Below, piece after piece: positions 52,909 through 62,758 of a stretch of DNA of 64,000 nucleotides. The position numbers were made by a program, and so were the translations under genes. The notes beneath the pieces were generated by a model. The model had not been told where the DNA came from, searched no databases, and worked only from the letters and a program-made list of their open reading frames with translations. This DNA is from Rhizobiales bacterium IMCC20636 (GTDB taxonomy: Bacteria; Pseudomonadota; Alphaproteobacteria; Rhizobiales; GCA-2746425), in the NCBI GenBank assembly GCA_016865015.1, contig CP018226.1:2139001-2203000 (forward strand). Reading direction: 5' to 3'. Position 1 is the first letter of the stretch, and every line of letters starts with the position of its first letter.

Positions 52909-53787
52909 ATGAGCGCAAACTATCTGGAACAGCTCCACAGTTTGGATTTCTGGTCGGGTACTATCGAGGCCACGGAACTGAGTGGTGGCATCACCAATGT
53001 CAATTATCTGGTTCAGGACGGAGCCCGGAAATATGTGGCCCGCCTCGGCAATGACATTCCAGAGCATCAGGTCATGCGGTTCAATGAATTGGCGGCCAGC
53101 AGAGCGGCCCATGCAGCGGGCATATCACCGGCAGTACGGCATTCTGAACCCGGGGTTCTGATACTGGATTATGTGGAGAGCCAGACCCTTGCCGCAGACG
53201 ATGTGCAGGATCAGGCCATGCTGGAGCGAATCCTGCCGCTGGTCAAAGCCTGCCATCATGAGATTCCGAAGCATGTGAGAGGCCCTGTCCTGACATTCTG
53301 GGTGTTTCATGTTGTGCGTGACTACGCTGCGACCTTGCTGGAAGGTGGCTCCAGCCATGTCAGTTTGCTTGCAGAGCTGTTGTCATATGCTGACCGGCTT
53401 GAACGGGCGTCATCTCCAATTGATCTGGTGTTTGGCCATAATGACCTTCTGCCAGCCAATTTTCTGGATGATGGAACACGCCTGTGGCTGATCGATTGGG
53501 ACTATGCGGGTTTCAACTCGCCATTGTTTGACCTCGGTGGGCTTGCCTCCAACAATCAGCTTTCCCAAGCGCAGGAAACCTGGCTTCTCGAGGCCTATTT
53601 CGAGCAGCCGGTTACGGCAGAATTGCTGCATCGATACAGCGCCATGAAATGCGCCTCGCTGCTGCGCGAAACCATGTGGAGCATGGTGTCTGAAATCCAT
53701 TCAGACCTTGAATTTGATTACCCGGCCTACACCGCGGAAAACCTTGAAGGGTTTCGCGCTTCCTATGAATTATTCCTACAGTCTTGA
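52909..53787 (+). CDS. Choline-kinase-like phosphotransferase (second copy)
   Basis: 292 residues. Seen: LSGGITNVNYLVQDGARKYVARLGND at the N-terminus, HNDLLPANFLDDG with His177, Asp179 and Asn184, and Asp196 in LIDWDYAG, then FDLGGLASNN. Same APH/LicA fold as the copy at 45468 but clearly diverged. ATG 52909 has GGAGGCGAGG upstream. It lies between the ProU-type permease and the second DMGDH-like gene, in one transcript with both. Reaction inferred: ATP-dependent phosphorylation of a small alcohol. Confidence 0.88.
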   Translation: MSANYLEQLHSLDFWSGTIEATELSGGITNVNYLVQDGARKYVARLGNDIPEHQVMRFNELAASRAAHAAGISPAVRHSEPGVLILDYVESQTLAADDVQDQAMLERILPLVKACHHEIPKHVRGPVLTFWVFHVVRDYAATLLEGGSSHVSLLAELLSYADRLERASSPIDLVFGHNDLLPANFLDDGTRLWLIDWDYAGFNSPLFDLGGLASNNQLSQAQETWLLEAYFEQPVTAELLHRYSAMKCASLLRETMWSMVSEIHSDLEFDYPAYTAENLEGFRASYELFLQS

Positions 53788-53799
53788 GGACCCGGCAGA

Positions 53800-56250
53800 A
53801 TGAGTGATTTTCCCAAAACAGCCAAAGCCGTCATCATTGGCGGTGGCATTGTCGGCTGTTCGACGGCCTACCATCTGGCCAAGCTTGGCTGGACGGACAC
53901 CGTGTTGCTTGAACGCAAGAAACTGACGTCAGGCACGACGTTCCACGCGGCGGGGCTGGTGGGGCAGTTGAGGAGCAGCGCGAACATCACCCAATTGCTT
54001 GGCTATTCGGTTGATCTTTATGACCGGCTGGAAGCGGAAACCGGGCAGGCCACTGGCTGGAAGATGAATGGTGGTTTGCGCCTTGCCTGTAATCAGGAGC
54101 GCTGGACAGAGGTCAAGCGTCAGGCCACGACGGCGCATTCCTTTGGTCTGGATATGCAATTGCTGACACCCAAGGAAGCAAAGGAATTATGGCCGCTGAT
54201 GACGATTGATGATGTGGTGGGTGCTGCCTTTCTGCCAACTGATGGACAAGCCAACCCGTCCGACATTACGCAATCGCTGGCGAAAGGCGCGCGGATGGCT
54301 GGTGCGCGGATCATCGAGGACACCAAGGTGATTTCCGTGGAAGTCGAGAATGGCAAGGTCAAAGCCGTTATCACCGATCAGGGCCGGATCGATTGTGAAG
54401 TGGTGATTTGCTGTGCGGGCCAGTGGAGCCGGACGCTGGCTGCCAGTGTTGGTGTCAATGTGCCGCTGGTGTCGGTTGAACATCAATATATGGTCACCGA
54501 GCCAATAGATGGTGTGACATCCGGCATGCCAACGCTGCGTGATCCGGACCGCTTGACCTATTACAAGGAAGAGGTTGGTGGTCTGGTTATGGGGGGCTAT
54601 GAGCCCAATCCCATTCCCTGGGCGACTGACGGCATCCCGAAAGGCTTCCATTACTCCTTGCTGGATTCCAATTTTGATCATTTCGAGCAATTGATGGAAT
54701 TGTCTCTGGGGCGCGTTCCGGCATTTGAAAATGCAGGGATCAAGGATCTGGTCAATGGGCCGGAGAGTTTTACGCCGGATGGCAATTTCATTCTGGGCGA
54801 GGCTCCGGAGCTTTCCAATTTCTATGTGGGTGCCGGGTTCAACGCCTACGGCATTGCTGCTGGTGGCGGCGCTGGCATGGCTCTGGCCGAATGGGTCGAC
54901 AAGGGCGAGCCACCTTATGATTTGTGGCCTGTGGACATAAGACGGTTCGGGCGCCCGCATTTCGATACAGACTGGGTGCGCACACGCACAATGGAAGCCT
55001 ATGGCAAGCATTACACCATGGCCTGGCCCAATGAGGAGCATTCCAGTGGCCGCCCGTGTCGCAAATCACCGCTTTATGAGTTGTTGAAAGCTTCTGGAGC
55101 GTGCTTTGGTGAGAAGCTGGGTTGGGAACGCCCGAACTGGTTTGCTGATCTGGAGGCCGGTGAGACCGCCGAAGATATCTATAGCTTTGGCCGCCAGAAC
55201 TGGTTTGACGCGGTGGGACGGGAACACAAGGCGGCGCGTGAGGCTGCGACCCTGTTTGACCAGACGTCTTTTGCCAAAATTGTGCTGAAGGGACCTGATG
55301 CCGAGGCCGCGTTGAGCTGGATTGCGGCCAATGATGTGGCCAAACCCATCGGATCTTTGATCTATACGCAAATGCTCAACGACAAGGGCGGCATTGAATG
55401 TGATCTGACTGTCGTCCGTGTCTCTGAAAATGAATATTACATTGTGACCGGCACAGGGTTTGCGACCCATGATTTTGACTGGATTTCACGCAACATTCCT
55501 GATGGCTTGAACGCACAATTGGTGGATGTCACTTCTGCCTATTCCGTGCTGTCGCTGATGGGGCCGAATGCGCGGAAAATTCTGGAAGAAGCGACTCGTG
55601 ACGACGTGTCCAACGAAACCTTTCGGTTCGGCACCTCCCGCATTATCGGCATTGGTGGCTGTCCGGTGCGCGCATTGCGGGTGACTTATGTGGGAGAGCT
55701 TGGCTGGGAATTGCATTTGCCCACCGAATACGCGACCAAGGTTTATGATGTTCTGACAACCATTGGCGAAAAATATGGACTGAGCCTTGCAGGATACCGT
55801 GCCATTGAAAGCCTGCGTCTTGAAAAAGGTTATCGGGCCTGGGGCTCGGATATCGGCCCCGATCACACCCCGATCGAAGCCGGACTTGGCTGGGCCGTCA
55901 AACTGAAAAAGAACATCGACTTCAAGGGGCGTGCAGCAATCCAGCTGCAAAAAAGCGATGGTGTGCGCAAGATGCTGGCTGGCTTTACCGTAGATGATCC
56001 CGAGATCATTTTGGTCGGCCGAGAGACCATTTACCGCAATGGAGAACGGGTTGGCTGGCTGACCAGTGGCGGCTTCGGCTACACAATTGGCAAGTCGATT
56101 GGCTATGGCTATGTGCGCAATCCGGACGGTGTTGATCAGGCGTTTCTTGAAACAGGTGACTATGAGCTGGAAGTGGCAACGGTCCGGGTCAAAGCGCAGC
56201 TTCACACCAGCGCTCTTTACGATCCGAAAATGGAGAGCATCAAAATCTGA
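53800..56250 (+). CDS. Dimethylglycine/sarcosine dehydrogenase-like flavoprotein (second copy)
   Basis: 816 residues, a clear paralogue of the one at 43023. Seen: VIIGGGIVGCSTAYHLAKLGWTDTVLLERK, TFHAAGL with His49 (covalent FAD site), then the FAD-oxidase core up to about residue 370, a GcvT-like folate domain (AAREAATLFDQTSFAKIVLKGPDAEAALSWIAAND, SAYSVLSLMGPNARKILEEA, RVTYVGELGWELHLPTEYATKVYDVLTT) and GcvT C-terminal barrel. Both halves are intact. It would oxidise an N-methyl group and transfer the one-carbon unit to folate. Lies 12 bp after the kinase stop. Confidence 0.93.
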   Translation: MSDFPKTAKAVIIGGGIVGCSTAYHLAKLGWTDTVLLERKKLTSGTTFHAAGLVGQLRSSANITQLLGYSVDLYDRLEAETGQATGWKMNGGLRLACNQERWTEVKRQATTAHSFGLDMQLLTPKEAKELWPLMTIDDVVGAAFLPTDGQANPSDITQSLAKGARMAGARIIEDTKVISVEVENGKVKAVITDQGRIDCEVVICCAGQWSRTLAASVGVNVPLVSVEHQYMVTEPIDGVTSGMPTLRDPDRLTYYKEEVGGLVMGGYEPNPIPWATDGIPKGFHYSLLDSNFDHFEQLMELSLGRVPAFENAGIKDLVNGPESFTPDGNFILGEAPELSNFYVGAGFNAYGIAAGGGAGMALAEWVDKGEPPYDLWPVDIRRFGRPHFDTDWVRTRTMEAYGKHYTMAWPNEEHSSGRPCRKSPLYELLKASGACFGEKLGWERPNWFADLEAGETAEDIYSFGRQNWFDAVGREHKAAREAATLFDQTSFAKIVLKGPDAEAALSWIAANDVAKPIGSLIYTQMLNDKGGIECDLTVVRVSENEYYIVTGTGFATHDFDWISRNIPDGLNAQLVDVTSAYSVLSLMGPNARKILEEATRDDVSNETFRFGTSRIIGIGGCPVRALRVTYVGELGWELHLPTEYATKVYDVLTTIGEKYGLSLAGYRAIESLRLEKGYRAWGSDIGPDHTPIEAGLGWAVKLKKNIDFKGRAAIQLQKSDGVRKMLAGFTVDDPEIILVGRETIYRNGERVGWLTSGGFGYTIGKSIGYGYVRNPDGVDQAFLETGDYELEVATVRVKAQLHTSALYDPKMESIKI

Positions 56251-56322
56251 CCGGCAGTTGCGTTACTCACAGTCTCAGCATTTTGATGGTTTTTGGCGGT
56301 ATGGCCGGTTGAAAGGCGTTTT

Positions 56323-56339
56323 TCTGATGTAAAATCAGA
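56323..56339. other. Small inverted repeat in the 211-bp gap before the Liv binding protein
   Basis: TCTGAT-GTAAA-ATCAGA. It lies about 120 bp before the Liv-type binding protein and might be a regulatory site or weak terminator; no consensus match. Confidence 0.35.
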
Positions 56340-56461
56340 CTGTGTGTTACGCGGGATAGACGCTCCGGCATCAGAGAAATGGCGTTCCTGCGCCACGCTC
56401 CCAAGGGAGATTGCGATCAATTCCGCAGTCAAATCCTTAACGAGGTTCTTGGGAGGAACTC

Positions 56462-57724
56462 ATGAAACTGAAACTGTTATCTACCATTTCCATGGCGGCT
56501 ATTGTTGCTGCAGGCGTGGCCAATGCTGCGTCGCATTCCGAAACAATGAAAATTGGTGTGCTGGCGACGCTCGAAGGCACCTACACCGTTCTTGGAGAGG
56601 ACGGCATTCGTGGTCTGAAAACAGCATTGGGCCAGTTTAAAAGCATGGCCGGTGGCAAAGAGATCGAGCTGGTGATCCAGTCCACTGATACGTCTCCGGA
56701 CAGTGCAGTGCGCGGCGCCCGCAAACTGGTTGAGCAGGATGGTGTTGAAGTGGTGATTGGTCCTCTTTCCGGCTCGGAAGGTATTGCCATTCGCGACTAT
56801 GCCAAAACACAGCCTCAGGCAACATTCATCAATGGTATTTCCGGAGCGCAGGAAACCACTTATGTGACACCTGCCGAGAACTTCTTCCGTTATAACACCG
56901 ATGGTGCCCAATGGTCTGCCGGTCTCGGTGACTATGTGTTCAATGAGAAGGGCTACAAGACGGTTGCGACGGTCGGAGAAGATTACTCCTTCGTCTACAC
57001 GCAGGTGTTCGGCTTCGCGCTGGAATATTGTGCTGCCGGTGGTGAAATTACAGAGCGGTTCTGGGTGCCATTGGGGACCAAGGATTTTGGCTCGATCATC
57101 GCGGCGCTGCCTGATGATGTGGATGCAATCTATCTCGGCCTTGGTGGCGGTGATGCGGTCAACTTCCTCAACCAGTACCAGCAGGCTGGTGGTGATGCCA
57201 ACCTGATTGGTGGCAGCATCATGGTGGATGGAACTGTGCTCAATTCAAAAGGCTCCGCCAAGGATGCTCTGATCGGCACTGCGTCTTCCGGCCCTCAAGC
57301 TGACACTTGGGATGATCCAAAGTGGCAAGCCTATGTGAAAGCCTATCAGGACGCATTTGCGCCTGAAGATCGTTTCCCAAGCCCATCACTTCTGGGTACC
57401 GGTTACTACAATGCCGCAACAGCAGTCTTCACATGTCTCAATGATGTGAATGGTGATTTGTCCGATGATCACGCGGCTTTCCGCCAGTGTCTGGCGACCA
57501 TTGAACTGGATGCTCCGAACGGCAAAATCACACTGGATGAAAACCGTCAGGCCATCGGCACAAACTTCGTATCAGAAGTGGTTCAGCTGGATGATGGCAC
57601 ACTTGCAACCGAACTGGTTGCCATGAAAGAGAATGTGAACCAGACGCTGGGCATCGATAAGGATGCATTTGCGGCTATCGGCCTTCCTTCGCGGGAAGTT
57701 CCAGAATGTAAGACATCCTACTAA
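56462..57724 (+). CDS. Liv-type ABC transporter substrate-binding protein
   Basis: 420 residues with a signal peptide (cleavage after about residue 22, ANA/A). Seen: MKIGVLATLEGTYTVLGEDGIRGLKTALGQF, LVEQDGVEVVIGPLSGSEGIAIRDYA, AENFFRYNTDGAQWSAGLGDYVFNEKGYKTVATVGEDYSF and TDTWDDPKWQAYVKAYQDAF, the two-lobe branched-chain amino acid binding family (Peripla_BP_6). Members also bind amides, urea or aromatic acids. The permease and ATPase genes are 4 kb downstream (61745-64000), so this binding protein was separated from its channel by enzyme genes. A good RBS (GGGAGGAAC) precedes the ATG. Confidence 0.93.
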   Translation: MKLKLLSTISMAAIVAAGVANAASHSETMKIGVLATLEGTYTVLGEDGIRGLKTALGQFKSMAGGKEIELVIQSTDTSPDSAVRGARKLVEQDGVEVVIGPLSGSEGIAIRDYAKTQPQATFINGISGAQETTYVTPAENFFRYNTDGAQWSAGLGDYVFNEKGYKTVATVGEDYSFVYTQVFGFALEYCAAGGEITERFWVPLGTKDFGSIIAALPDDVDAIYLGLGGGDAVNFLNQYQQAGGDANLIGGSIMVDGTVLNSKGSAKDALIGTASSGPQADTWDDPKWQAYVKAYQDAFAPEDRFPSPSLLGTGYYNAATAVFTCLNDVNGDLSDDHAAFRQCLATIELDAPNGKITLDENRQAIGTNFVSEVVQLDDGTLATELVAMKENVNQTLGIDKDAFAAIGLPSREVPECKTSY

Positions 57725-57742
57725 TCTGCAGGATTTCTGTCT

Positions 57743-57775
57743 GGCCCGGGGGGATTGTTCCCCCGGGCCTCTTTT
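57743..57775 (+). terminator. Strong rho-independent terminator after the Liv binding protein
   Basis: GGCCCGGGGG (57743-57752), loop GATTGTT, CCCCCGGGCC (57760-57769), then TCTTTT. Ten GC-rich pairs with a T-rich tail, 18 bp after the stop. It should end most transcripts before the alcohol-dehydrogenase-like gene. Confidence 0.9.
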
Positions 57776-57827
57776 CCACCCGCATATGGCATACGCTTCA
57801 GCATGCCCATACCTGCAGGGCAGTGAC

Positions 57828-58958
57828 ATGACACTCATCACCTATGTGACACGCATCCATTTTGCCGATGGCGTTCTGGAAGAAGCGTTGTGGTCCGAAA
57901 TCAAGGTCAATGAGAAAAAACGACCATTGCTGGTCGTGAATTCCGATCAACTTGAAGAACAACTGGCCGAGCGGTTTTTTGCCAGCCTTCCGGTGCGCAC
58001 GTCGGTGGAACTGTTTTCGGACGTGCCATCATTTCCAACGGAAGAATCTGTTCAGCGCCTTGCCGAAGTCTACAAAGCTGAAAATTGCGACTTGCTGATT
58101 GCCCTTGGTGACAGCAATGTCATTGATCTTGCCAAAGCCGCGCGCATTGCCATGGTTCACGATGAACCGCTTTCCGTCTTTTCGCATGCCGAGGGTGGAT
58201 CACGTCGGATTGGCACCAATCTACCCGATTTGTTTGCAGTTCCCAGCATCGCCGGCTTCGGGGCCGCCGTCAGTGCGCATACATCCGTCTTGATGGATGC
58301 AGGCGAGCGCCAGTTGCTGATGTGTCGGAAGTTGATCCCGACAGTGACGATTTGTGATCCCACCCTGACACTGGGGGCCACAGATGAATCGACAGCCAGC
58401 GCCGGAGCTGATGCGATTGCCAGATGTGTGGAAGCCTATTTGTCGCGAGGCTACAATCCTCCAGCGGATGGTATTGCGCTGGATGGATTGTCACGGGCGG
58501 TCCATCATCTGCACAAGGTTCTGAAAAACGACAATATCGAGTCCAGACGCGAGATGATGGCTGCCAGCCTGAATGGATCGCTTGCCCTGCAAAAAGGGCT
58601 TGGTGCAACCAACGCCATCAACACCGCGCTGGAGACCGTATCAAAGCGGGCACTTGATTCAGGCGCTCTCAGTCGTCTGGTGCTGCCGGCAGTGCTTCGC
58701 TACAACGCAGATGCGGCAAAGGAAAAATATCAGCCACTTCGGCAAATGTTTTCAATTAAACCCAAGCAAACGCTGGCCGATGGGCTGCAGGCGTTTCTGG
58801 ATGATCTGCCTCTGCCTCAAAGCCTTTCCGAGATGGGATTGGGTATTGAACAGATCAAAGCTGCCGCGCCATTGGCGGCACACGATCTTGCCAGCGTTAC
58901 AAACCCGAGAGTGGTGCAAAGCAATGATCTATTTTCAATCATGCAGTCTGTCCATTAG
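57828..58958 (+). CDS. Iron-type alcohol dehydrogenase homologue with degenerate metal site
   Basis: 376 residues of the Fe-ADH/maleylacetate reductase fold. Seen: the nucleotide region LLIALGDSNVIDLAKAA (GDSN in place of GGGS), VPSIAGFGAAVSAHTS in place of PTTAGTGSE, and SAGADAIARCVEAYLSRGY with Asp195 kept but Arg199 where the second ligand His should be. GLGATNAINTALET has Asn262 at the third ligand His, and DSGALSRLVLPAVLRYN has Ser278 at the fourth. Three of four ligands are therefore lost. It may use another metal, be a lyase or binding protein, or be inactive. ATG 57828 chosen; the next gene follows after 15 bp. Confidence 0.85.
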   Translation: MTLITYVTRIHFADGVLEEALWSEIKVNEKKRPLLVVNSDQLEEQLAERFFASLPVRTSVELFSDVPSFPTEESVQRLAEVYKAENCDLLIALGDSNVIDLAKAARIAMVHDEPLSVFSHAEGGSRRIGTNLPDLFAVPSIAGFGAAVSAHTSVLMDAGERQLLMCRKLIPTVTICDPTLTLGATDESTASAGADAIARCVEAYLSRGYNPPADGIALDGLSRAVHHLHKVLKNDNIESRREMMAASLNGSLALQKGLGATNAINTALETVSKRALDSGALSRLVLPAVLRYNADAAKEKYQPLRQMFSIKPKQTLADGLQAFLDDLPLPQSLSEMGLGIEQIKAAAPLAAHDLASVTNPRVVQSNDLFSIMQSVH

Positions 58959-58973
58959 GAACCAGTATCAATT

Positions 58974-60404
58974 ATGAAAGCTTTGCTGATCAATGGTGAA
59001 TGGATTGAGACGTCCCACGGGCGGGACAACATCAACCCCTCTGACATCAGCGATGTTGTCGGTGTCTATGCACAGGCTGGTATTGCAGAGACACAGACTG
59101 CAATTGATGCGGCGGCGCATGCCTCGGTCAAATGGGGACACAGCACACCGCAGCAACGACATGACGTATTGCTGCGCACCGCCAATGAAATACTCCAGCG
59201 TAAGGATGACATCGGGCGCTTGCTGAGCCGAGAAGAAGGCAAGACGCTGGCGGAAGGCGTGGCGGAGACGACACGCGCGGCACAGATCTTTGATTTTTTC
59301 GCTGGTGAAGCCTTGCGGCTGACCGGTGACAAGCTGGCCTCTGTCAGGCCCGGTGTCGAGGTCGACGTAACCCGTGAGCCGGTGGGAGTTGTCGGTATTA
59401 TTGCGCCGTGGAATTTTCCAATCGCCATTCCAGCATGGAAAATGGCACCGGCGATCTGTTACGGCAATTCCGTGGTGATGAAACCGGCTGAGTTGGTGCC
59501 GGGTTGTTCCTGGGTTCTTGCTGATATTCTGCATCGGTCCGGGGTACCCGCCGGGGTCGTCAATCTGGTCATGGGGCCGGGGTCTGTTGTCGGGCAGGAA
59601 ATGCTGGGCAATGCCAAAGTCGATGCAATTTCCTTTACCGGTTCAGCTCCTGTTGGCGCGCGGGTTGGCGCGGCCTGCATGAGCCAAATGAAAAAGGTCC
59701 AGCTTGAAATGGGCGGGAAGAACCCGCTGGTCATTCTGGATGATGCTGATCTGGAAGTAGCGGTTGATTGCACCATCAACGGTGCGTTCTTCTCGACAGG
59801 ACAACGCTGCACAGCCTCATCCAGGATTATTGTGACCGAAGGCATTCACAACCGCTTTGTTGAGGCCGTGACTGACAGAGTACGCTCGCTTGTTGTCGAT
59901 GATGCATTGAAGTCGACGACTGATATCGGGCCTGTGGTCGATGAGACCCAATTGCAGCAGGATCTGGATTATGTGGATATTGCACGGGCGCAGGGGGGCA
60001 ATGTTCGCATTGGCGGCGACGTTTTGCGGCGTGAGAAACAGGGTTTTTATTTTCAGCCTGCTCTTATTACCGATACGCAAAACAACATGCGGATCAATCG
60101 TGAAGAGGTGTTTGGTCCTGTTGCCTCTGTCATTCGCGTCAAGGATTATGATGAAGCCCTTGATGTGGCCAATGACACGGAATTTGGGCTTTCCTCCGGG
60201 ATTTGCACCACCAGCCTGAAATATGCCAGTCACTTCAAACGTCATGCGGAAGCCGGGATGGTCATGGTCAATCTGCCAACTGCAGGAGTTGACTATCACG
60301 TGCCGTTTGGAGGCCGGAAAGCCTCAAGCTATGGGGCACGGGAGCAGGGCAGCTATGCCAAAGAGTTTTTCACGATTGTCAAAACCGCCTATACAGCACC
60401 CTGA
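58974..60404 (+). CDS. NAD(P)-dependent aldehyde dehydrogenase, ketoglutarate-semialdehyde-dehydrogenase-like
   Basis: 476 residues. Seen: GVVGIIAPWNFPIAIPAWKMAPAICYGNSVVMKPAE with Asn147 and Lys170, VQLEMGGKNPLVILDDADLE with Glu245, STGQRCTASSR with the catalytic Cys279, and EEVFGPV. The closing AGVDYHVPFGGRKASSYGAREQG segment is typical of alpha-ketoglutaric semialdehyde (2,5-dioxopentanoate) dehydrogenases. It oxidises an aldehyde to the acid in the cytoplasm. Directly behind the Fe-ADH-like gene (15 bp), so they are probably one transcript. Confidence 0.92.
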   Translation: MKALLINGEWIETSHGRDNINPSDISDVVGVYAQAGIAETQTAIDAAAHASVKWGHSTPQQRHDVLLRTANEILQRKDDIGRLLSREEGKTLAEGVAETTRAAQIFDFFAGEALRLTGDKLASVRPGVEVDVTREPVGVVGIIAPWNFPIAIPAWKMAPAICYGNSVVMKPAELVPGCSWVLADILHRSGVPAGVVNLVMGPGSVVGQEMLGNAKVDAISFTGSAPVGARVGAACMSQMKKVQLEMGGKNPLVILDDADLEVAVDCTINGAFFSTGQRCTASSRIIVTEGIHNRFVEAVTDRVRSLVVDDALKSTTDIGPVVDETQLQQDLDYVDIARAQGGNVRIGGDVLRREKQGFYFQPALITDTQNNMRINREEVFGPVASVIRVKDYDEALDVANDTEFGLSSGICTTSLKYASHFKRHAEAGMVMVNLPTAGVDYHVPFGGRKASSYGAREQGSYAKEFFTIVKTAYTAP

Positions 60405-60636
60405 TCTTTCCGAGTTTGCGTTGCGTTGCCGATTTGCCCCAAATTCAGAGCGCTATGATCCCCGGCCACCTGCCTGATCGGGGGCTGACTTGTGATTTTC
60501 GGGCGTAACTCTTAGTCTCTTTCTTGGTCTGTGAGTATTGCCAAATTTCAGAAGTGATTGTGTTCTTTTGAAATCTGCTCATACATTTGCGTCCAAAGGC
60601 ACGAAGAGGCCAGACGCATATCTCAGGGAGGAAAAC

Positions 60637-61464
60637 ATGAGCGAAGCTATCTCCGTTCATCACGGGGCGTTTGGTCGTGCCGCGCTTTATCAATTGGATA
60701 AGCCGATCATCACGCATGCTCATCGTGAAGGTCATCTGATTTTCTATCTGAGCGGTAACAAAGGCACGGTCAGTGTTGGTGACTCGCCTTTCCCGGTTGA
60801 TGAAACCTATGCGGTTGCTGTCGGCCCCTGGGAGCCCCACAACTTTGAACCCGCAGAAGGCGGCGGTGCATGCTTGTGCCTGGTGCTCTATATCAAGCCA
60901 ATGTGGTTTCTTGAAACCAGCCATTCTGCAGAATTTGCATTGAGCTTTGGCTGCCCGTGTATTGAGCTGACGCCGACTGTTGTGAAATGGGTCAATCGCC
61001 TGACGTCGCTTCTGCTTGAAGAGGAAAATTCAGAGTTATTCGATGGGTTTCTTTATGAAGCAACCCGACAGTGTTTTGACCAGTCCTGGCATGGCGTGAA
61101 TGACCGCACGCCGCTGCAGGGAATGCGGACCAGGTTCACAGACTATCGGGTACGCCGGTCTCTTCGTCTGATGCAGGAAACCTTTACTGACGACGTGGAA
61201 ATCGAATGGCTTGCGCGTCAGGCCGGATTGTCGCGGCCGCATTTTTTCAAGCTGTTCAAGAAGCAGATGGGCATAACCCCCAATATCTATCTCAATACTC
61301 TGCGCTCTGAACAGGCGATTGAGGATTTGATGACGACCGAAAAATCGGTGACCGATATCGGCTATGATCTGGGCTTTTCATCGCAGGCCAGCTTCACACG
61401 GTTTTTCACGTCAAATGTGGGAATTCCGCCCAGTGATTATCGGCGGGTGGCCCATTTGATTTAG
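60637..61464 (+). CDS. AraC-family transcriptional regulator
   Basis: 275 residues. Seen: an N-terminal cupin-like ligand domain (HAHREGHLIFYLSGNKGTVSVGDSPFPVDETYAVAVGPWEPHNFEP), then two helix-turn-helix units at the C-terminus (RRSLRLMQETFTDDVEIEWLARQAGLSRPHFFKLFKKQMGITPNIYLNTLRSEQAIEDLMTTEKSVTDIGYDLGFSSQASFTRFFTSNVGIPPSDYRR). ATG 60637 has AGGGAGGAAAAC upstream. It lies between the ALDH gene and the livHMG genes, so it probably controls the whole Liv/ALDH group. Confidence 0.9.
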   Translation: MSEAISVHHGAFGRAALYQLDKPIITHAHREGHLIFYLSGNKGTVSVGDSPFPVDETYAVAVGPWEPHNFEPAEGGGACLCLVLYIKPMWFLETSHSAEFALSFGCPCIELTPTVVKWVNRLTSLLLEEENSELFDGFLYEATRQCFDQSWHGVNDRTPLQGMRTRFTDYRVRRSLRLMQETFTDDVEIEWLARQAGLSRPHFFKLFKKQMGITPNIYLNTLRSEQAIEDLMTTEKSVTDIGYDLGFSSQASFTRFFTSNVGIPPSDYRRVAHLI

Positions 61465-61744
61465 GGTTTGAAGACAATCTCCCAATTCCATGACCCCAGT
61501 ACCGTCACGCCAGTCGTTTTCCCTATGATGGGCCACCCGGGAAGACTTTCGGGTATGCCTAAACGGAGTAAACACCTTTAGCGTTTCCCGAACAGCAGTC
61601 ACCACATTGGCTGCGGGTCCGGAATTGTCGGAATTGATGATCTGGATCGGGGAGGACGAGCTTGGAGGAGCCGCCATATATGACTGCTTTCCGGACACAC
61701 TCTCTCAATTGTGCTGACGGCCTGAAATTTTCGGTGCGGATACG

Positions 61745-62755
61745 ATGAGACAGTTTGCCAATCGACATCCAGTCTGGAGCGGCGTCATCGTGATTGCAGC
61801 AGCCGTTTTGCTGTGGATGATCTTCGCGATTTGGCCGGATTGGCTGGTGGATGCCATTGGCCGCAAGAAGATTTTCCTCAACGCTCTTTTCAACGGCATC
61901 ACGCTGGGCGGTCTTTATTTCCTGGTTGCCAGCGGCTTCACATTGATTTTTGGTCTGATGCGCAATGTCAATCTTGCGCATGGATCACTGTATCTTTTGG
62001 GTGGCTATATTGGCTACTTTGTAGCCGATGTGACGGGTTATTGGCTACTGGCCTTTCCGGTGGCTTTTGTGGTCGTCGGACTGCTCGGAATTCTCATGCA
62101 GGTGTTTGTTTTCCAGAAGATGGAAGGCGAGGATTTGCGCCAAACACTGGTGACGATTGGAATTTCCATTGTCATGGCGGATCTGATGTTGTGGGGGTTT
62201 GGTGGAGACTTCTTCAACATTTCACCGCCGCAATGGCTCAGCGGGCCCTTGACCACATTCTTTGTCACAGGTGCCAAGAGCTCGGGCGAGCTGGTTTATC
62301 TGAAATATCCGATCGTGCGGATCGTCATTTTCATCGCGTCTGTCATTATTGGGCTGGGGATGTGGATGCTGCTGAACCGTACGCGCATTGGCATGCTTAT
62401 TCGCGCAGGTGTTGATGATCGCGACATGCTGTCTGCGACCGGTGCCCGAATTCAACTGGTGTTCATCGGCGTGTTCGCGTTTGGAGCCGGGCTGGCAGGT
62501 GTTGCTGGGGTTGTGGGCGGCACCTTCCAGTCGGTCGCTCCTGGCGAAGACATCCGGTTTCTGCTGGCGTCACTGGTGGTGGTGATTGTGGGGGGCATGG
62601 GCTCGATCCCCGGTGCTGCGATTGGCGCTCTGGTGATTGGTCTGGCAGAGCAACTTGGGTCTGTGTATTTTCCAACCTACGCAGTGGTACTGACCTTTCT
62701 GATCATGGTTGTGGTTCTCGCATTCCGGCCTCAGGGCCTGTTGGGGAGAGCATAA
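61745..62755 (+). CDS. livH: Branched-chain amino acid-type ABC permease (LivH)
   Basis: 336 residues, about eight membrane segments. Seen: LFNGITLGGLYFLVASGFTLIFGLMRNVNLAHGSLYLLGGYIGYF, the LivH N-terminal signature, GEDLRQTLVTIGISIVMADLMLWGFGG, IGMLIRAGVDDRDMLSATGARIQLVFIGVFAFGAGLAGVAGVVGG and LLASLVVVIVGGMGSIPGAAIGALVIGLAEQLG. Inner membrane, partner of LivM and LivG downstream. The likely binding protein is at 56462. Confidence 0.93.
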   Translation: MRQFANRHPVWSGVIVIAAAVLLWMIFAIWPDWLVDAIGRKKIFLNALFNGITLGGLYFLVASGFTLIFGLMRNVNLAHGSLYLLGGYIGYFVADVTGYWLLAFPVAFVVVGLLGILMQVFVFQKMEGEDLRQTLVTIGISIVMADLMLWGFGGDFFNISPPQWLSGPLTTFFVTGAKSSGELVYLKYPIVRIVIFIASVIIGLGMWMLLNRTRIGMLIRAGVDDRDMLSATGARIQLVFIGVFAFGAGLAGVAGVVGGTFQSVAPGEDIRFLLASLVVVIVGGMGSIPGAAIGALVIGLAEQLGSVYFPTYAVVLTFLIMVVVLAFRPQGLLGRA

Positions 62756-62758
62756 AGC

